DNA of 64,000 nt from Neobacillus niacini (GCF_000759675.1 NZ_BAWM01000018.1:34311-98310), one strand, 5' to 3'. Shown: positions 19,399 to 29,017, numbered from the stretch's first letter. Notes: a model not told the origin generated them from the sequence alone. Numbers and translations are program-made.

Positions 19399-20538
19399 TT
19401 ATTTTCCCAGATTCTTTAATTTATCGCCAATCATTTCGCCAAGCTGAAATCCTTTAGATTCTTCAGGAAGTTCATAATCAAAGTTTTCTTCAACTTCTTT
19501 TTCAAGGAGATCTTTAATACTTAATGAAAGTCTTTGCTCTTGCTCGTTAGCGTCTAGCACTTTCACTTGAACCTCTTGGCCTTCTTTCAATACCTCATGT
19601 GGTGTACCAATATGCTTGTGAGCAATTTGTGAGATATGAACCAGACCTTCAACACCAGGAAAAACCTCTACAAACGCACCATAAGAAACTAATCTTTTGA
19701 CTGTCCCAGTTAACGTGCTGCCCTTAGGTGCTTTTTCAGCTATACCAGACCATGGTCCTGGCTGTGTTTCTTTAATAGATAAAGAAATTCTTTCATTATC
19801 TCGATCCACATTAAGTACCTTAACTTTTACTATTTGACCCTCTTGTACTACATCTGATGGTTTTTCAATATGTTGATATGATAATTGAGAAATATGGACT
19901 AGACCGTCGATACCGCCAATATCAACAAATGCTCCAAAATCTGTAATCCTTTGTACAGTTCCATCAATAACTTGTCCAGGAGTAATCGTGCTAAGGAGAT
20001 TTTTCTTATGTTTTCCCTTTTCTTCTTCAACTACTGCACGGTGAGATAGAATTAGACGATTTTTTTCTTTATCAAGTTCAACAATCTTAAAAGTAAGATT
20101 TTTACCTTTATAATCTGAAAAATCTTCGACAAAATGAGCTTCTACTAATGAAGCAGGGACAAAGCCTCGAACGCCAAGATCGACGACAAGACCACCCTTT
20201 ACTACATCTTTTACTTCTGTTTCAAATACTTCGCCGCTATTGAAAAGATTTTCTAGGTTTACCCATGCCTTTTGGGCGTCTACTTTTCTTTTTGATAGAA
20301 CAAGAACGTCTTCTTCTACTTTTAATACTTCTAAATCTAATTCATCGCCTTCGGAAACAACATCAGAGGCTTTTTCAACATGAAGGCTAGAAAGCTCACT
20401 TATTGGAATAATACCATCATGTTTACTATCCTGAATATTAACAATTACCTGTTTTTCTTCTACCTTAGTAACATGTCCAGTGACTTTATCACCAATGGTA
20501 TAATTTTTAACTTCTACTTGGTTCATTTCTTCCGACAT
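19399..20538 (-). CDS. ypfD: S1-domain protein YpfD (30S protein S1 homologue)
   Basis: 379-aa RNA-binding protein made of four S1 repeats, roughly at residues 14-85, 100-170, 185-256 and 270-342. Each has the GxVxxxxxFGAFVDIGG-like pattern (for example RITDFGAFVDIGGIDG and RLVSYGAFVEVFPGVEG). It is shorter than proteobacterial RpsA (six repeats) and matches the Bacillus form, which is dispensable. AAGGAGG precedes the ATG. Confidence 0.94.
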   Translation of the reverse strand: MSEEMNQVEVKNYTIGDKVTGHVTKVEEKQVIVNIQDSKHDGIIPISELSSLHVEKASDVVSEGDELDLEVLKVEEDVLVLSKRKVDAQKAWVNLENLFNSGEVFETEVKDVVKGGLVVDLGVRGFVPASLVEAHFVEDFSDYKGKNLTFKIVELDKEKNRLILSHRAVVEEEKGKHKKNLLSTITPGQVIDGTVQRITDFGAFVDIGGIDGLVHISQLSYQHIEKPSDVVQEGQIVKVKVLNVDRDNERISLSIKETQPGPWSGIAEKAPKGSTLTGTVKRLVSYGAFVEVFPGVEGLVHISQIAHKHIGTPHEVLKEGQEVQVKVLDANEQEQRLSLSIKDLLEKEVEENFDYELPEESKGFQLGEMIGDKLKNLGK

Positions 20539-20665
20539 ATGTATTCCTCCTTAATCCTATTACTACTAAATAAATTATATAATTTCTAAATGAAAACGAG
20601 AGAATATTCTAATAAAAGCTCTTTTTATTAACTTCTTACAAATAGCGGATTTTGTCAAGCAGAAC

Positions 20666-21253
20666 CTATTGGTGCTCTTTAATAAGTTTATGGATTTCTG
20701 ACATAATTAATTCAGTTACCTCTTCAGCAGAGGCTTTCTTACTTCTCATTTCTTCCATTGCAATCGGCTTTCCATAAACCACCTTTAACTTACCAAAACT
20801 TTTGTATGGTCCAATAATGGCGCAAGGCAACACATTGGCTTCTGTTCTTAGAGCGAAAAAACCCGCTCCCGAAAGCCCTTTTCCGATTTCACCCGTTTTA
20901 CTTCTAGTCCCTTCAGGAAAAAGCCCGAAAACATTTCCTTCTTTTAATACCTTTAATCCAGCTCTTAATGCTTCCCGGTCTCCCATTCCTCTTTTTACTG
21001 GGAAAGCATTACACTTTCTAACGATATTACCCAAAACAGGAACTTTGAATATTTCTTCCTTAGCCATAAAGTGGACAGGTCTTGGAGCTGTAATACCAAC
21101 GACTAATGGATCAAAATTATGAATATGATTGGTGCACAAGAGCACCCCTCCATCTTTAGGGAAATGCTCTAATCCAATTATTTCTATTCTGTACCATGGA
21201 TTAATAACGCCAGCGACAACAGATCTGGCAAACGTATAAAACGTCACACTCAT
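20666..21253 (-). CDS. plsC: 1-acyl-sn-glycerol-3-phosphate acyltransferase
   Basis: Membrane-associated acyltransferase that turns lysophosphatidate into phosphatidate. The 195-aa protein shows the catalytic NHIHNFD (HX4D) and FPEGTRS motifs, plus [20 protein letters not shown]. Its ATG overlaps the cmk stop (ATGA), so the two are coupled. In B. subtilis plsC is elsewhere and ypfD follows cmk directly; the cmk-plsC-ypfD order is, as far as I recall, common in other Bacillaceae. Confidence 0.93.
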   Translation of the reverse strand: MSVTFYTFARSVVAGVINPWYRIEIIGLEHFPKDGGVLLCTNHIHNFDPLVVGITAPRPVHFMAKEEIFKVPVLGNIVRKCNAFPVKRGMGDREALRAGLKVLKEGNVFGLFPEGTRSKTGEIGKGLSGAGFFALRTEANVLPCAIIGPYKSFGKLKVVYGKPIAMEEMRSKKASAEEVTELIMSEIHKLIKEHQ

Positions 21254-21924
21254 CCAACCCTTTCGTGCACGAGAGCCATTATTTTTTCTACTACTTCAGG
21301 GATATCCAAGGATGTTGTATCAATTTCAATTGCATCATCTGCTTTTTTTAATGGTGCAAATTCTCGTTCAGAATCAATTTTATCACGACATGCAATTTCT
21401 TCCTTTAATTGATCTAAGTTGGAAGGATATCCTTTTTGAAGATTTTCCGTATGGCGTCTAACTGCTCTTTCTTCAACACTCGCCAGTAAGAAAACTTTAA
21501 CCTCCGCATTTGGAAGTACGTGCGTCCCTATATCCCTTCCATCCATTACAACCCCTCCATTTACTGCAAAGGATTGCTGCATTCGAACCATTTCTTCACG
21601 TACCTTTTGATGCTTGGCTACAATCGAAACAGAATTTGTTACTTCTGATGAACGAATCGTTTCTGTTACTTCTTGATTATCAAGAAAAACCAATTGACCT
21701 TTTGGTGAAGGGAATAGTTCTAATTTTGTTGATAATAGAGTGTCTAATAATGCATCTTCATCTTCTAAGTTAAGGTTGTTTTGAAGTGCTTTTAAAGTTA
21801 AGGCACGATACATTGCACCCGTATCAATATATATGTAGGATAACTTTTCTGCCACTAGTTTTGCTACTGTACTCTTGCCGGCTGCAGCAGGTCCGTCAAT
21901 TGCGATTGATATTTTTTTTTCCAT
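21250..21924 (-). CDS. cmk: Cytidylate kinase
   Basis: Phosphorylates CMP and dCMP. P-loop GPAAAGKST near the N-terminus, [11 protein letters not shown], and [20 protein letters not shown] for nucleotide binding. AGGAGG lies six bases before the ATG at 21924 ([16 protein letters not shown]), giving 224 aa; the 12 codons upstream are not part of the gene. Confidence 0.96.
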   Translation of the reverse strand: MEKKISIAIDGPAAAGKSTVAKLVAEKLSYIYIDTGAMYRALTLKALQNNLNLEDEDALLDTLLSTKLELFPSPKGQLVFLDNQEVTETIRSSEVTNSVSIVAKHQKVREEMVRMQQSFAVNGGVVMDGRDIGTHVLPNAEVKVFLLASVEERAVRRHTENLQKGYPSNLDQLKEEIACRDKIDSEREFAPLKKADDAIEIDTTSLDIPEVVEKIMALVHERVG

Positions 21925-22057
21925 AGATCCTCCTAAGTTATTCATGTTCGTCTCGTACACCCTTATTCTATATTACCATAAGAAAGCGGAATGCCTCTTT
22001 TTTTCAACATTTTTATAATTGATTTTCTTATATACTGTTCCCACTTCGAGCATAAAA

Positions 22058-22080
22058 AAAAAGCAGGCATCCTGCTTTTT
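22058..22080 (-). terminator. ypfB terminator
   Basis: AAGCAGG and CCTGCTT with a 3-base loop, followed by a run of T on the minus strand. It begins directly at the ypfB stop. Confidence 0.85.
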
Positions 22081-22256
22081 TAATCACTAAAGGTTTGTAG
22101 AATCTCAGTAAATGTATTCTCATTTACACCCTCATATTTTGTTAACTGCTCTAATTGTGGAAAAATATCTAATTGATGTAAAAATAGCTGTGCTAAAAAA
22201 AGAAACATAAATTGGATTATAATTACCTTTATTAATATTCTTTCTACAATTTTCAT
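22080..22256 (-). CDS. ypfB: YpfB family small membrane protein (DUF5359)
   Basis: 58 aa, MKIVERILIKVIIIQFMFLF at the start, with one membrane helix and a soluble acidic C-terminus (YEGVNENTFTEILQTFSD). AGGAG lies seven bases before the ATG at 22256. Position upstream of cmk and sequence pattern match B. subtilis YpfB. Function is unknown. In B. subtilis ypfA (motI) lies between this gene and ypeB; here ypeB follows with only a 65-bp gap. Confidence 0.85.
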   Translation of the reverse strand: MKIVERILIKVIIIQFMFLFLAQLFLHQLDIFPQLEQLTKYEGVNENTFTEILQTFSD

Positions 22257-22321
22257 ACCATCACTCCTAATTACCAATTACTACTATTATTGGAGTGATG
22301 GTATGGTTTTATTCTTAAACC

Positions 22322-23674
22322 TTAAATAACTTCGTTGTAAACTTCTTCTGCATTCTTTAACTTTTCTACTTCCTCCTCGGTACCATCTACTGCATTTATA
22401 AAGATTCTATAGGTGTCATTTTCGATGGTTCCTAAGAATTCATAGCACAAAACTTCCTTATTTAAATCATTAACGATAATCGCTTGTCTCTCTTCCATGA
22501 CTTTAAAGTTAGGATTTACTTTTGCCCGGGCTTGTTCGCTGGTTAACACTGGTTTTTCAATTTCTCTTGTTTCATTTAATGATTTTAAATACTCCTCTGC
22601 GGAGAAACCAATGATATTTCCATTATCAAGAGCTACTTCTACTTTAATAGCCTCAGGATAAATTCTAATATTGTTCTCATTGGTGACAAAATTAAAGACT
22701 CCAGTGTTATCATATTGAGTACTTTCAAACAACTCTAGATTTTTATATCCATTTTCCTTTAGAAAAGCTGCAGCCTTTAGATTTGCATCATTTAAGCTAT
22801 TTTTCTGCTCGTTTACTTCCCTGTAATTAATAAACCATATTGGAAAACCTGCTTTTTTCGTAATATCCATACTGCCTTCTTGACCAGTATCCTTATTTCT
22901 TATTGATACACTATAAAAACCATAATCTGAACCTTTACCACTCTCTGTTACTTTTACTTCTGCAGTCCCATCAAATTTCATATATTTTTTCGCAATGCTA
23001 GTGGCTTCTTTTTTAGAAATGGTCTTTCCTTTAATTTTCTTGAAATTTTCATCCTTCATTTGCATGTTCGTAAAGCTAGGACCAAAGTCGCTTTCATCAT
23101 AGCCTGATACAGTTTTTTCAACTGTTTTAAACCCATCAATAATCGTATTGTCGGTTTGTTCTTTTCCTGAAGCCAACGCGAGTTCAACGTCCATCCAGCG
23201 CAGATTATTTTCCAATACCATATGCTGTACTTTACGCAGCTCACTCTGAATATCACCAGATTGCTTGTATAAAACCTTCAAAGTTTCATACTCCTCGTCT
23301 GATAAAGGTTCTTTTTCCAAATCTCTCACTGCTGTTTGATAACTAAACTTTCCAATTTGAGCCAAGAATTCCTCCGTTTTATTAAATGGGAGCAACGTTA
23401 GTGGCAGTTGCCCAACATCACTATGTGCTTCAGAGGTTAGTCGCCAAACTTCTACTAGTGAAGGGGACAAAGAATGCCTAGAATTCATTGCAAGAGTTGT
23501 TCCAATTTTATCGTTAAGCAAATCCATTTCATAGGTAAGATCATGAAAGGCACGTTGATAATTATTTTCAGCATTCAACAAAATCGCATTTTTTTCCCGG
23601 TGTTCTTGATAACCCCAGTAGGCTGTACCCGCAACACCTACTGCTAGAACACCTATAATTATTCCTCTTATCAT
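22322..23674 (-). CDS. ypeB: Germination protein YpeB
   Basis: Needed to stabilise and place SleB in the spore. One N-terminal membrane helix (MIRGIIIGVLAVGVAGTAYW), then a long extracytoplasmic part with a helical domain and C-terminal PepSY-type repeats (KKEATSIAKKYMKF, LTSEQARAKVNPNF). The start is ATG at 23674 with AGAGGGG overlapping the sleB stop; a GTG three codons earlier is the alternative. About 450 aa, the family length. It forms a two-gene unit with sleB. Confidence 0.93.
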   Translation of the reverse strand: MIRGIIIGVLAVGVAGTAYWGYQEHREKNAILLNAENNYQRAFHDLTYEMDLLNDKIGTTLAMNSRHSLSPSLVEVWRLTSEAHSDVGQLPLTLLPFNKTEEFLAQIGKFSYQTAVRDLEKEPLSDEEYETLKVLYKQSGDIQSELRKVQHMVLENNLRWMDVELALASGKEQTDNTIIDGFKTVEKTVSGYDESDFGPSFTNMQMKDENFKKIKGKTISKKEATSIAKKYMKFDGTAEVKVTESGKGSDYGFYSVSIRNKDTGQEGSMDITKKAGFPIWFINYREVNEQKNSLNDANLKAAAFLKENGYKNLELFESTQYDNTGVFNFVTNENNIRIYPEAIKVEVALDNGNIIGFSAEEYLKSLNETREIEKPVLTSEQARAKVNPNFKVMEERQAIIVNDLNKEVLCYEFLGTIENDTYRIFINAVDGTEEEVEKLKNAEEVYNEVI

Positions 23675-23687
23675 TCTTTTCACCCCT

Positions 23688-24596
23688 CTATTCGCAAAAA
23701 ATATGTTTCCCAATTCGTTTAATTTGTGGTCTTGACCAAATCCACTTACTTGTTGCAGTTGCTGGATTAAAATAATAAAGGGCTTCCCCAGTAGGATCGA
23801 TACCATTCATTGCATCTAAAACCGCCTTTTTAGCTTGTTCGTTCGGTGTAAGCCAAATTTGGCCATCAGCGACGGCAGTAAAAGCACCCGGTTCGAAAAT
23901 GACTCCTGAGACTGTGTTAGGGAACGAGGCACTATTTACCCTGTTTAGGATAACAGCTGCTACTGCCACTTGACCTGTATATGGTTCACCCCTTGCTTCG
24001 CCATAAACTGCATTAGCCATTAATTGTATATCATTACTAGAGAACCCTCCTGGAGTATTAGCCGCAGTTGGTTTATTTGGTGTAGCTTTTGGCGCCTCTT
24101 GATTTGGTGCAGCCGGTTTTGGATTAGCCGGTTTAGCTGGCGCTTTGGCTGCTGGTGCTTTGGCTGCCGGCTCTTTAGCAGCAGGTGCTTTGGGCTGCGG
24201 TGCACTCTGCTTTTTTTGGTCCACTCCACCGTAATGTGTAAATTTATTTCCCTTATTGATTTGCTCCTTTACAAATTGTTTATTATATTTACTTGCTTTG
24301 ACTAATTTTGCCTTCGTATCCGTACCTGCAAGGCCATCAATGGGTAATCCAAACTCATATTGAAAATTCCTTAATGCCCAGTATGTGCTCCAACCGAACA
24401 CTCCATCAATTTTCTTATTGTAAAATCCCAAATACTGAAGTCTAGATTGAAGCTCGATGACATCATCTCCAACCGCACCTTGTTGAATAACCTGATTTGA
24501 GAATGCAAATGCCTTGTTTGTCTCTAGAAACGTAAATGGCATTATACAAAGGGAGATTAAGATTGGAACAGTAAATTTAACAATTTTCTTCTTCAT
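23688..24596 (-). CDS. sleB: Spore cortex-lytic enzyme SleB
   Basis: Lytic transglycosylase acting on spore cortex during germination. From ATG 24596 (GGGGG upstream): a signal peptide ending near AFA, a peptidoglycan-binding domain (GDDVIELQSRLQYLGFY), a linker rich in Pro, Ala and Lys with repeated KAPAA units (residues about 130-175), and the catalytic SleB/hydrolase_2 domain with the glutamate in YGEARGEPYTGQ. About 302 aa. The linker is repetitive and may vary in length between strains. Operon with ypeB. Confidence 0.95.
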   Translation of the reverse strand: MKKKIVKFTVPILISLCIMPFTFLETNKAFAFSNQVIQQGAVGDDVIELQSRLQYLGFYNKKIDGVFGWSTYWALRNFQYEFGLPIDGLAGTDTKAKLVKASKYNKQFVKEQINKGNKFTHYGGVDQKKQSAPQPKAPAAKEPAAKAPAAKAPAKPANPKPAAPNQEAPKATPNKPTAANTPGGFSSNDIQLMANAVYGEARGEPYTGQVAVAAVILNRVNSASFPNTVSGVIFEPGAFTAVADGQIWLTPNEQAKKAVLDAMNGIDPTGEALYYFNPATATSKWIWSRPQIKRIGKHIFCE

Positions 24597-24676
24597 GGTA
24601 ATGTAACCCCCAGTTGTAAATCTTTTTAGATGTAAGCCTATTTTTTGTCTTAATGGCAAATTTATTCAAAAAAAAT

Positions 24677-24700
24677 CCCCTTCATTTAAGAATGAAAGGA
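24677..24700 (-). terminator. prsW terminator containing the stop codon
   Basis: Minus strand: TCCTTTCATT, loop CTTA, then AATGAAGGGGA and a run of T. The prsW stop TAA lies in the loop and the last sense codons form the left arm. Confidence 0.75.
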
Positions 24701-25375
24701 ATTTTGAGTTGAATATTGTTTTTTCTTATGGTTAGTCGTTAATATTCTCGCAATCTTAACCTTCCTTAATCCAAACCACCAAAGAAAGATCATAAAAGGT
24801 AAAATAATATATAACCAGTTTTCTTGTGAGATTAAAATGTAATCATAAAATCCATGAAGAATGAATGGCAAAAGCAAGGAGATTATTACCCATTTTGCCT
24901 TTTTTCCTTCAGTAAATTTTGCTTTACCTATATAAAATCCCATAATAACACCGAATAGAGCATGACTAGATACAGGAAGCAGTGCCCTTGACATCGCATG
25001 TTCAATTCCATTGGCAATCAAATAAAAAATATTTTCAACAGTGGCAAAACCAAGTGATACTGCCACACCATATACAATACCATCGAATGGCTCATCAAAC
25101 TCAACGTGCTGGTAAATAGCATAGAAAAGGATAAACCATTTGAAAAATTCTTCGAGAAGGCTCGAGGAAAGGAATGCTTCAATTAATCCAGATTTGATTA
25201 TATTCTCCGTATGAAGTACATGCTGAATAAACATAATTGGAAACACCAGCAGAGCACCAAACATGAATGTTCTTAAAACTACGGATATTGGCTCTGACTC
25301 ATATTCATCTTTTAAATAAAAATAGCTTAATAAGGCCAGTCCGGGGGCAATACCGGCTGATAATATTCCCAGCAT
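24686..25375 (-). CDS. prsW: PrsW family intramembrane protease
   Basis: Multi-pass membrane protease that makes the site-1 cut of anti-sigma-W factor RsiW in B. subtilis. The 229-aa protein has about seven to eight membrane helices and the conserved glutamate pair in [23 protein letters not shown] and HGFYDYIL, which carry the presumed catalytic residues. It is next to sleB as in B. subtilis. Whether RsiW is the substrate here is an inference. Confidence 0.92.
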   Translation of the reverse strand: MLGILSAGIAPGLALLSYFYLKDEYESEPISVVLRTFMFGALLVFPIMFIQHVLHTENIIKSGLIEAFLSSSLLEEFFKWFILFYAIYQHVEFDEPFDGIVYGVAVSLGFATVENIFYLIANGIEHAMSRALLPVSSHALFGVIMGFYIGKAKFTEGKKAKWVIISLLLPFILHGFYDYILISQENWLYIILPFMIFLWWFGLRKVKIARILTTNHKKKQYSTQNSFHS

Positions 25376-25470
25376 GGTTAATCCTCATTTCAAATCAATT
25401 CGTTACCTTAATCCTAACATGATATTGTCATTAATTAAATGAAAGATTATATCCATTTTTCATATGCCCG

Positions 25471-26427
25471 TTAAAAATTAATTTTCTCTAGTCCGCTTGC
25501 AAGTGCTACTGCTAATTTAATTCTAGCTTTTTTGGAGTCATTATCACTGCCAAGGATGACACCTTTATTGCATAGGTCATAGGCACTGCCTATATAATCA
25601 TAAGTTGTATAAACAGAACCTTCTTCTGCACTAGTTGTGATTACCAAGACAATTCCCTCTGAAAGTGATTTTTCTATTTCTTCCATCATTTGTGGAGCCA
25701 CTTGACCACGTCCAACACCTTCAAGGATAATTCCTTTTACCCCTGATTCTCTCGCAGCCTTAATAAATTTGCCATCAGCACCAATATAACATTTTATGAT
25801 ATCTACTTGAGGAACAGGTGAATGTATAGCAAAATACTCCCGCTTTATTGGCTTTTGAAAGATATGTACAACATCATTATCGATAATTCCCAGATAGCCG
25901 AATCCAAAAACGTTAAATCCCTGAATATTAGAGGCGTGTTCTTTTTTTACATACCGGGCAGCAAATATTCGTTCATTGAACACGACAACTGCACCTGCAT
26001 TCAGTAAATCAATTGAACAGGCTGAATAAATAGCGTGCCTTAGATTAATGAAGACATCACTTCCTAAATCCTCTGGAGAGCGTTGTGAGCCAGTTATTAC
26101 GACTGGTCGCGGATCCTTGATCGTTAAATCAAGAAAATATGCGGTTTCCTCCATGGTGTCTGTACCGTGAGTTACGACAACTCCAGAAACCTCTTCATCC
26201 TCATAATACTTTTCAATTTTATTTTTTAATTCAACTAAATCTTCAAAAGTAATATGAATGCTTGCTTTTTGAAATACTGATTCAACAATGACTTCAATGT
26301 CTTTTGGAAGATTACACATCGCTGCAAGCTCTTCCCCTGTTAATTCTCCCGAAGCTAATTTCCCTGAATCCTTATTGGGTTTACTGGCAATGGTTCCTCC
26401 AGTTGTTAATAATACAACCTTTTTCAT
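25471..26427 (-). CDS. ansA: Asparaginase
   Basis: Hydrolyses asparagine to aspartate and ammonia. The 318-aa protein has both active-site segments: TTGGTIAS with the nucleophilic threonine, and GVVTHGTDTMEETA with the Thr-Asp pair. There is no signal peptide, so it is cytoplasmic. In B. subtilis ansA sits elsewhere with ansB; here it precedes the bacillithiol reductase gene. The gene symbol is by family only. Confidence 0.9.
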   Translation of the reverse strand: MKKVVLLTTGGTIASKPNKDSGKLASGELTGEELAAMCNLPKDIEVIVESVFQKASIHITFEDLVELKNKIEKYYEDEEVSGVVVTHGTDTMEETAYFLDLTIKDPRPVVITGSQRSPEDLGSDVFINLRHAIYSACSIDLLNAGAVVVFNERIFAARYVKKEHASNIQGFNVFGFGYLGIIDNDVVHIFQKPIKREYFAIHSPVPQVDIIKCYIGADGKFIKAARESGVKGIILEGVGRGQVAPQMMEEIEKSLSEGIVLVITTSAEEGSVYTTYDYIGSAYDLCNKGVILGSDNDSKKARIKLAVALASGLEKINF

Positions 26428-26432
26428 AAATA

Positions 26433-27401
26433 TTATTTACCCCTTTTTTCTTTGATTGATTGAGCAATAAGACTGCCATGGAACCTGCCGTTTTCAATAA
26501 ATATCTCGTTAGCATTATTACCCGCCGCGATGACCCCTGCAATATAAACGCCCTCTATATTCGTCTCCATTGAGTCTGGAATAAAGAGAGGTCTTCCCGT
26601 TTCTTCGTCAATGTTTATCCCTATATTTTTCAGGAATTGATGGTCAGGTCGATAGCCTGTCATCGCAAACACAAAATCATTATAAAGAGTCTTCTCTTCT
26701 CCATCCCTTTTATACCGTACCTGATCTTCCGTTATTTCTAAAAGATGTGAATTAAATTCCATCGTAATGGTACCGTTTCGTACTAATGCCTCAAATTCCG
26801 GAAGAATCCAGGGTTTGATGCTAGGAGAATATTCTTTCCCTCGGTATAAAACAGTTACTCTAGCCCCCGCCTTAACGAGTTCAATGGCTGCATCGACGCT
26901 AGAATTCTTTCCACCTATTACACATACATCCTTATCAAAATACGGATGTGCCTCTTTAAAATAATGCGACACCTTCGGCAAATTTTCCCCGGGGACATCC
27001 ATATAATTTGGATGATCATAATATCCTGTAGCAATTACAACAAACTGACTTTGGTATGTCTGTCTATTGGTAATTACTTGAAAACCTTTTACTTCTTTAT
27101 CAACCTTCGATACTTTTTCAAAAGAGTTTACACGAAGTTGTTTCCTCTTAACAACATCCCGATAATAGACGAGAGCTTGATTTCTTTTTGGTTTATAGCT
27201 TTCAGTTATGAATGGAACATCACCGATTTCTAGCTTTTCACTTGTACTAAAAAAAGTTTGATGGGTGGGGTAATGGTAGATAGCATTCACAACATTTCCT
27301 TTTTCAATAATGAGAGGATTAAGCCCAATTTCTTTAAATGCGATAGCAGCAGCTAAACCACATGGTCCCCCTCCGATGATAATAATATCTTCTAATTGCA
27401 A
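26433..27401 (-). CDS. ypdA: Bacillithiol disulfide reductase (YpdA/Bdr)
   Basis: FAD and NADPH enzyme that reduces bacillithiol disulfide. GGGPCGLAAAIAF near the N-terminus binds FAD. IGGKNSSVDAAIEL is the NADPH Rossmann motif, and GVYIAGVIAAG the C-terminal FAD motif. It lacks a CxxC pair, as known for YpdA; the cysteine in GGGPCG is the proposed active residue. GAGG lies seven bases before a TTG at 27401, giving about 322 aa; a GTG three codons earlier overlaps the ribosome binding site. Confidence 0.93.
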   Translation of the reverse strand: MQLEDIIIIGGGPCGLAAAIAFKEIGLNPLIIEKGNVVNAIYHYPTHQTFFSTSEKLEIGDVPFITESYKPKRNQALVYYRDVVKRKQLRVNSFEKVSKVDKEVKGFQVITNRQTYQSQFVVIATGYYDHPNYMDVPGENLPKVSHYFKEAHPYFDKDVCVIGGKNSSVDAAIELVKAGARVTVLYRGKEYSPSIKPWILPEFEALVRNGTITMEFNSHLLEITEDQVRYKRDGEEKTLYNDFVFAMTGYRPDHQFLKNIGINIDEETGRPLFIPDSMETNIEGVYIAGVIAAGNNANEIFIENGRFHGSLIAQSIKEKRGK

Positions 27402-27429
27402 ATTGATCACCTCAATTTATTATTCCAAA

Positions 27430-27506
27430 GGCTGTGTTAATTTATCTGTTGATTTCCGCTCCAATCAACAGAGTGTGCAAAATCAACAATTAGCTCTAAC
27501 ACAGCC
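27430..27506. repeat. Small palindromic MITE-like element
   Basis: 77 bp with perfect 10-bp inverted ends (GGCTGTGTTA and TAACACAGCC). The second arm block TGTTGATT and AATCAACA pairs over TCCGCTCC. The arm TGTTGATT occurs again in the right half, so alternative pairings are possible. It carries no gene and lies between gudB and ypdA. Confidence 0.7.
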
Positions 27507-27516
27507 ATTCAAAAAA

Positions 27517-27542
27517 ACTCCTACCGTCATATGATAGGAGTT
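27517..27542 (-). terminator. gudB terminator
   Basis: AACTCCTA and TAGGAGTT pair, with an A-run and a T-run on either side; it lies 30 bases behind the gudB stop. Confidence 0.8.
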
Positions 27543-27571
27543 TTTCTATTTTGTTTCAATAGTAATTCTTT

Positions 27572-28849
27572 TTAAATCCAGCCTCTGAATCGGCTTGCTT
27601 CGGCCATTTTTCTTACACCAACCATATAAGCTGATAGTCGCATATCTACACGGCGAGTTTGTGATGTTTCATAAATATTGTTAAATGATTTTACCATTAC
27701 TTTTTCGAGTTTTTCTTCTACTTCCTCTTCAGACCAGTAATAGCCTTGGTTATTTTGAACCCATTCAAAGTATGAAACAGTAACTCCGCCAGCAGATGCA
27801 AGTACATCCGGAACAAGTAAAATACCACGCTCTGTTAATATTTCAGTTGCCTCAAGTGTTGTCGGGCCGTTAGCAGCCTCTACCACAATTCCCGCACGAA
27901 TATTATGAGCATTTTCAGCTGTAATTTGATTTTCTATCGCAGCAGGTACGAGAATGTCGCACTCTAGTTCTAAAAGTTCCTTATTTGAGATCGTGTTATT
28001 AAATAATTTCGTAACCGTACCAAAACTATCACGACGATCTAAAAGATAGTCAATATCAAGTCCATCTGGATCATATAAAGCACCATAAGCATCGGAAATA
28101 CCTACTACCTTAGCCCCAGCATCATGCATGAATTTAGATAAATAGCTTCCTGCATTACCAAAGCCTTGAATAACAACCCTTGCACCCTCAATTTGTATTC
28201 CTTTTCTTTTTGCTGCTTCACGAATACATATAGTTACTCCCTTAGCAGTAGCAGATTCACGACCGTGAGAACCACCAAGAACAAGAGGCTTACCAGTAAT
28301 AAAACCAGGAGAGTTAAATTCATCTATACGACTATACTCGTCCATCATCCAAGCCATAATTTGAGAATTTGTAAAAACATCCGGTGCTGGAATATCTTTT
28401 GTTGGGCCAACAATTTGACTGATTGCTCGTACATACCCACGACTTAATCTTTCAAGCTCTCTAAATGACATATCACGTGGGTCACAAATGATTCCGCCTT
28501 TTCCGCCGCCATATGGAAGGTCAACAATTCCACATTTTAAGCTCATCCAAATGGAAAGAGCCTTTACTTCGGTTTCCGATACATTGGGATGAAACCTGAT
28601 CCCACCCTTAGTTGGACCGACTGCGTCATTGTGCTGTGCACGGTAACCGGTAAATATCTTTATTGATCCGTCATCCATTCTTACTGGAATTTTCACTGTC
28701 ATCATACGTAACGGCTCTTTTAAGAGCTCATATACCTCTTCAGGATAACCTAACTTTTCAAGAGCTTTATGTATAACTGTCTGTGTTGAAGTTAATACAT
28801 TATTTTCTTCCTCTTGATTAGTTTTTTCATTACTTTTTTCGGCTACCAT
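27572..28849 (-). CDS. gudB: NAD-specific glutamate dehydrogenase
   Basis: Catabolic glutamate dehydrogenase, glutamate to 2-oxoglutarate and ammonia. The 425-aa protein has the catalytic lysine in PYGGGKGGI, the aspartate in GPTKDIPAPDVFT, and the NAD motif VIQGFGNAGSY. AGGAGG precedes the ATG. The reading frame is continuous; the 9-bp duplication that inactivates gudB in B. subtilis 168 is not apparent. Position between mecB and ypdA follows Bacillus order. Confidence 0.96.
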   Translation of the reverse strand: MVAEKSNEKTNQEEENNVLTSTQTVIHKALEKLGYPEEVYELLKEPLRMMTVKIPVRMDDGSIKIFTGYRAQHNDAVGPTKGGIRFHPNVSETEVKALSIWMSLKCGIVDLPYGGGKGGIICDPRDMSFRELERLSRGYVRAISQIVGPTKDIPAPDVFTNSQIMAWMMDEYSRIDEFNSPGFITGKPLVLGGSHGRESATAKGVTICIREAAKRKGIQIEGARVVIQGFGNAGSYLSKFMHDAGAKVVGISDAYGALYDPDGLDIDYLLDRRDSFGTVTKLFNNTISNKELLELECDILVPAAIENQITAENAHNIRAGIVVEAANGPTTLEATEILTERGILLVPDVLASAGGVTVSYFEWVQNNQGYYWSEEEVEEKLEKVMVKSFNNIYETSQTRRVDMRLSAYMVGVRKMAEASRFRGWI

Positions 28850-29017
28850 CTGTAAACCTCCTAGAAAATCACTTTAACAAATGTTGTCGCTTTCAGACAC
28901 AAGTATACACGTTTAATGGATTTATGCAAGATGAAAAATGCACTTTTCACTATTTTTGAGTTATTTCCTGTAAACGCTATCATCCTATTTAAAAAAGGGG
29001 ATTTACAAAAAAAAACA

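Noticed and set aside
24024..24305. 93-aa Trp/Arg/Cys-rich frame opposite sleB
   Set aside because: The odd composition is the antisense reading of the Pro-Ala-Lys linker repeat.
22322..24659. Long N-terminal extensions of ypeB and sleB (similarly ndk, folE, spoIIAB, rluB)
   Set aside because: In each case a good ribosome binding site and the family start lie further downstream; the in-frame upstream codons overlap the previous gene or a non-coding leader.
27572..28849. gudB as a cryptic gene with the 9-bp duplication known from B. subtilis 168
   Set aside because: The active-site region reads without a duplicated tripeptide and the frame is complete at 425 aa.
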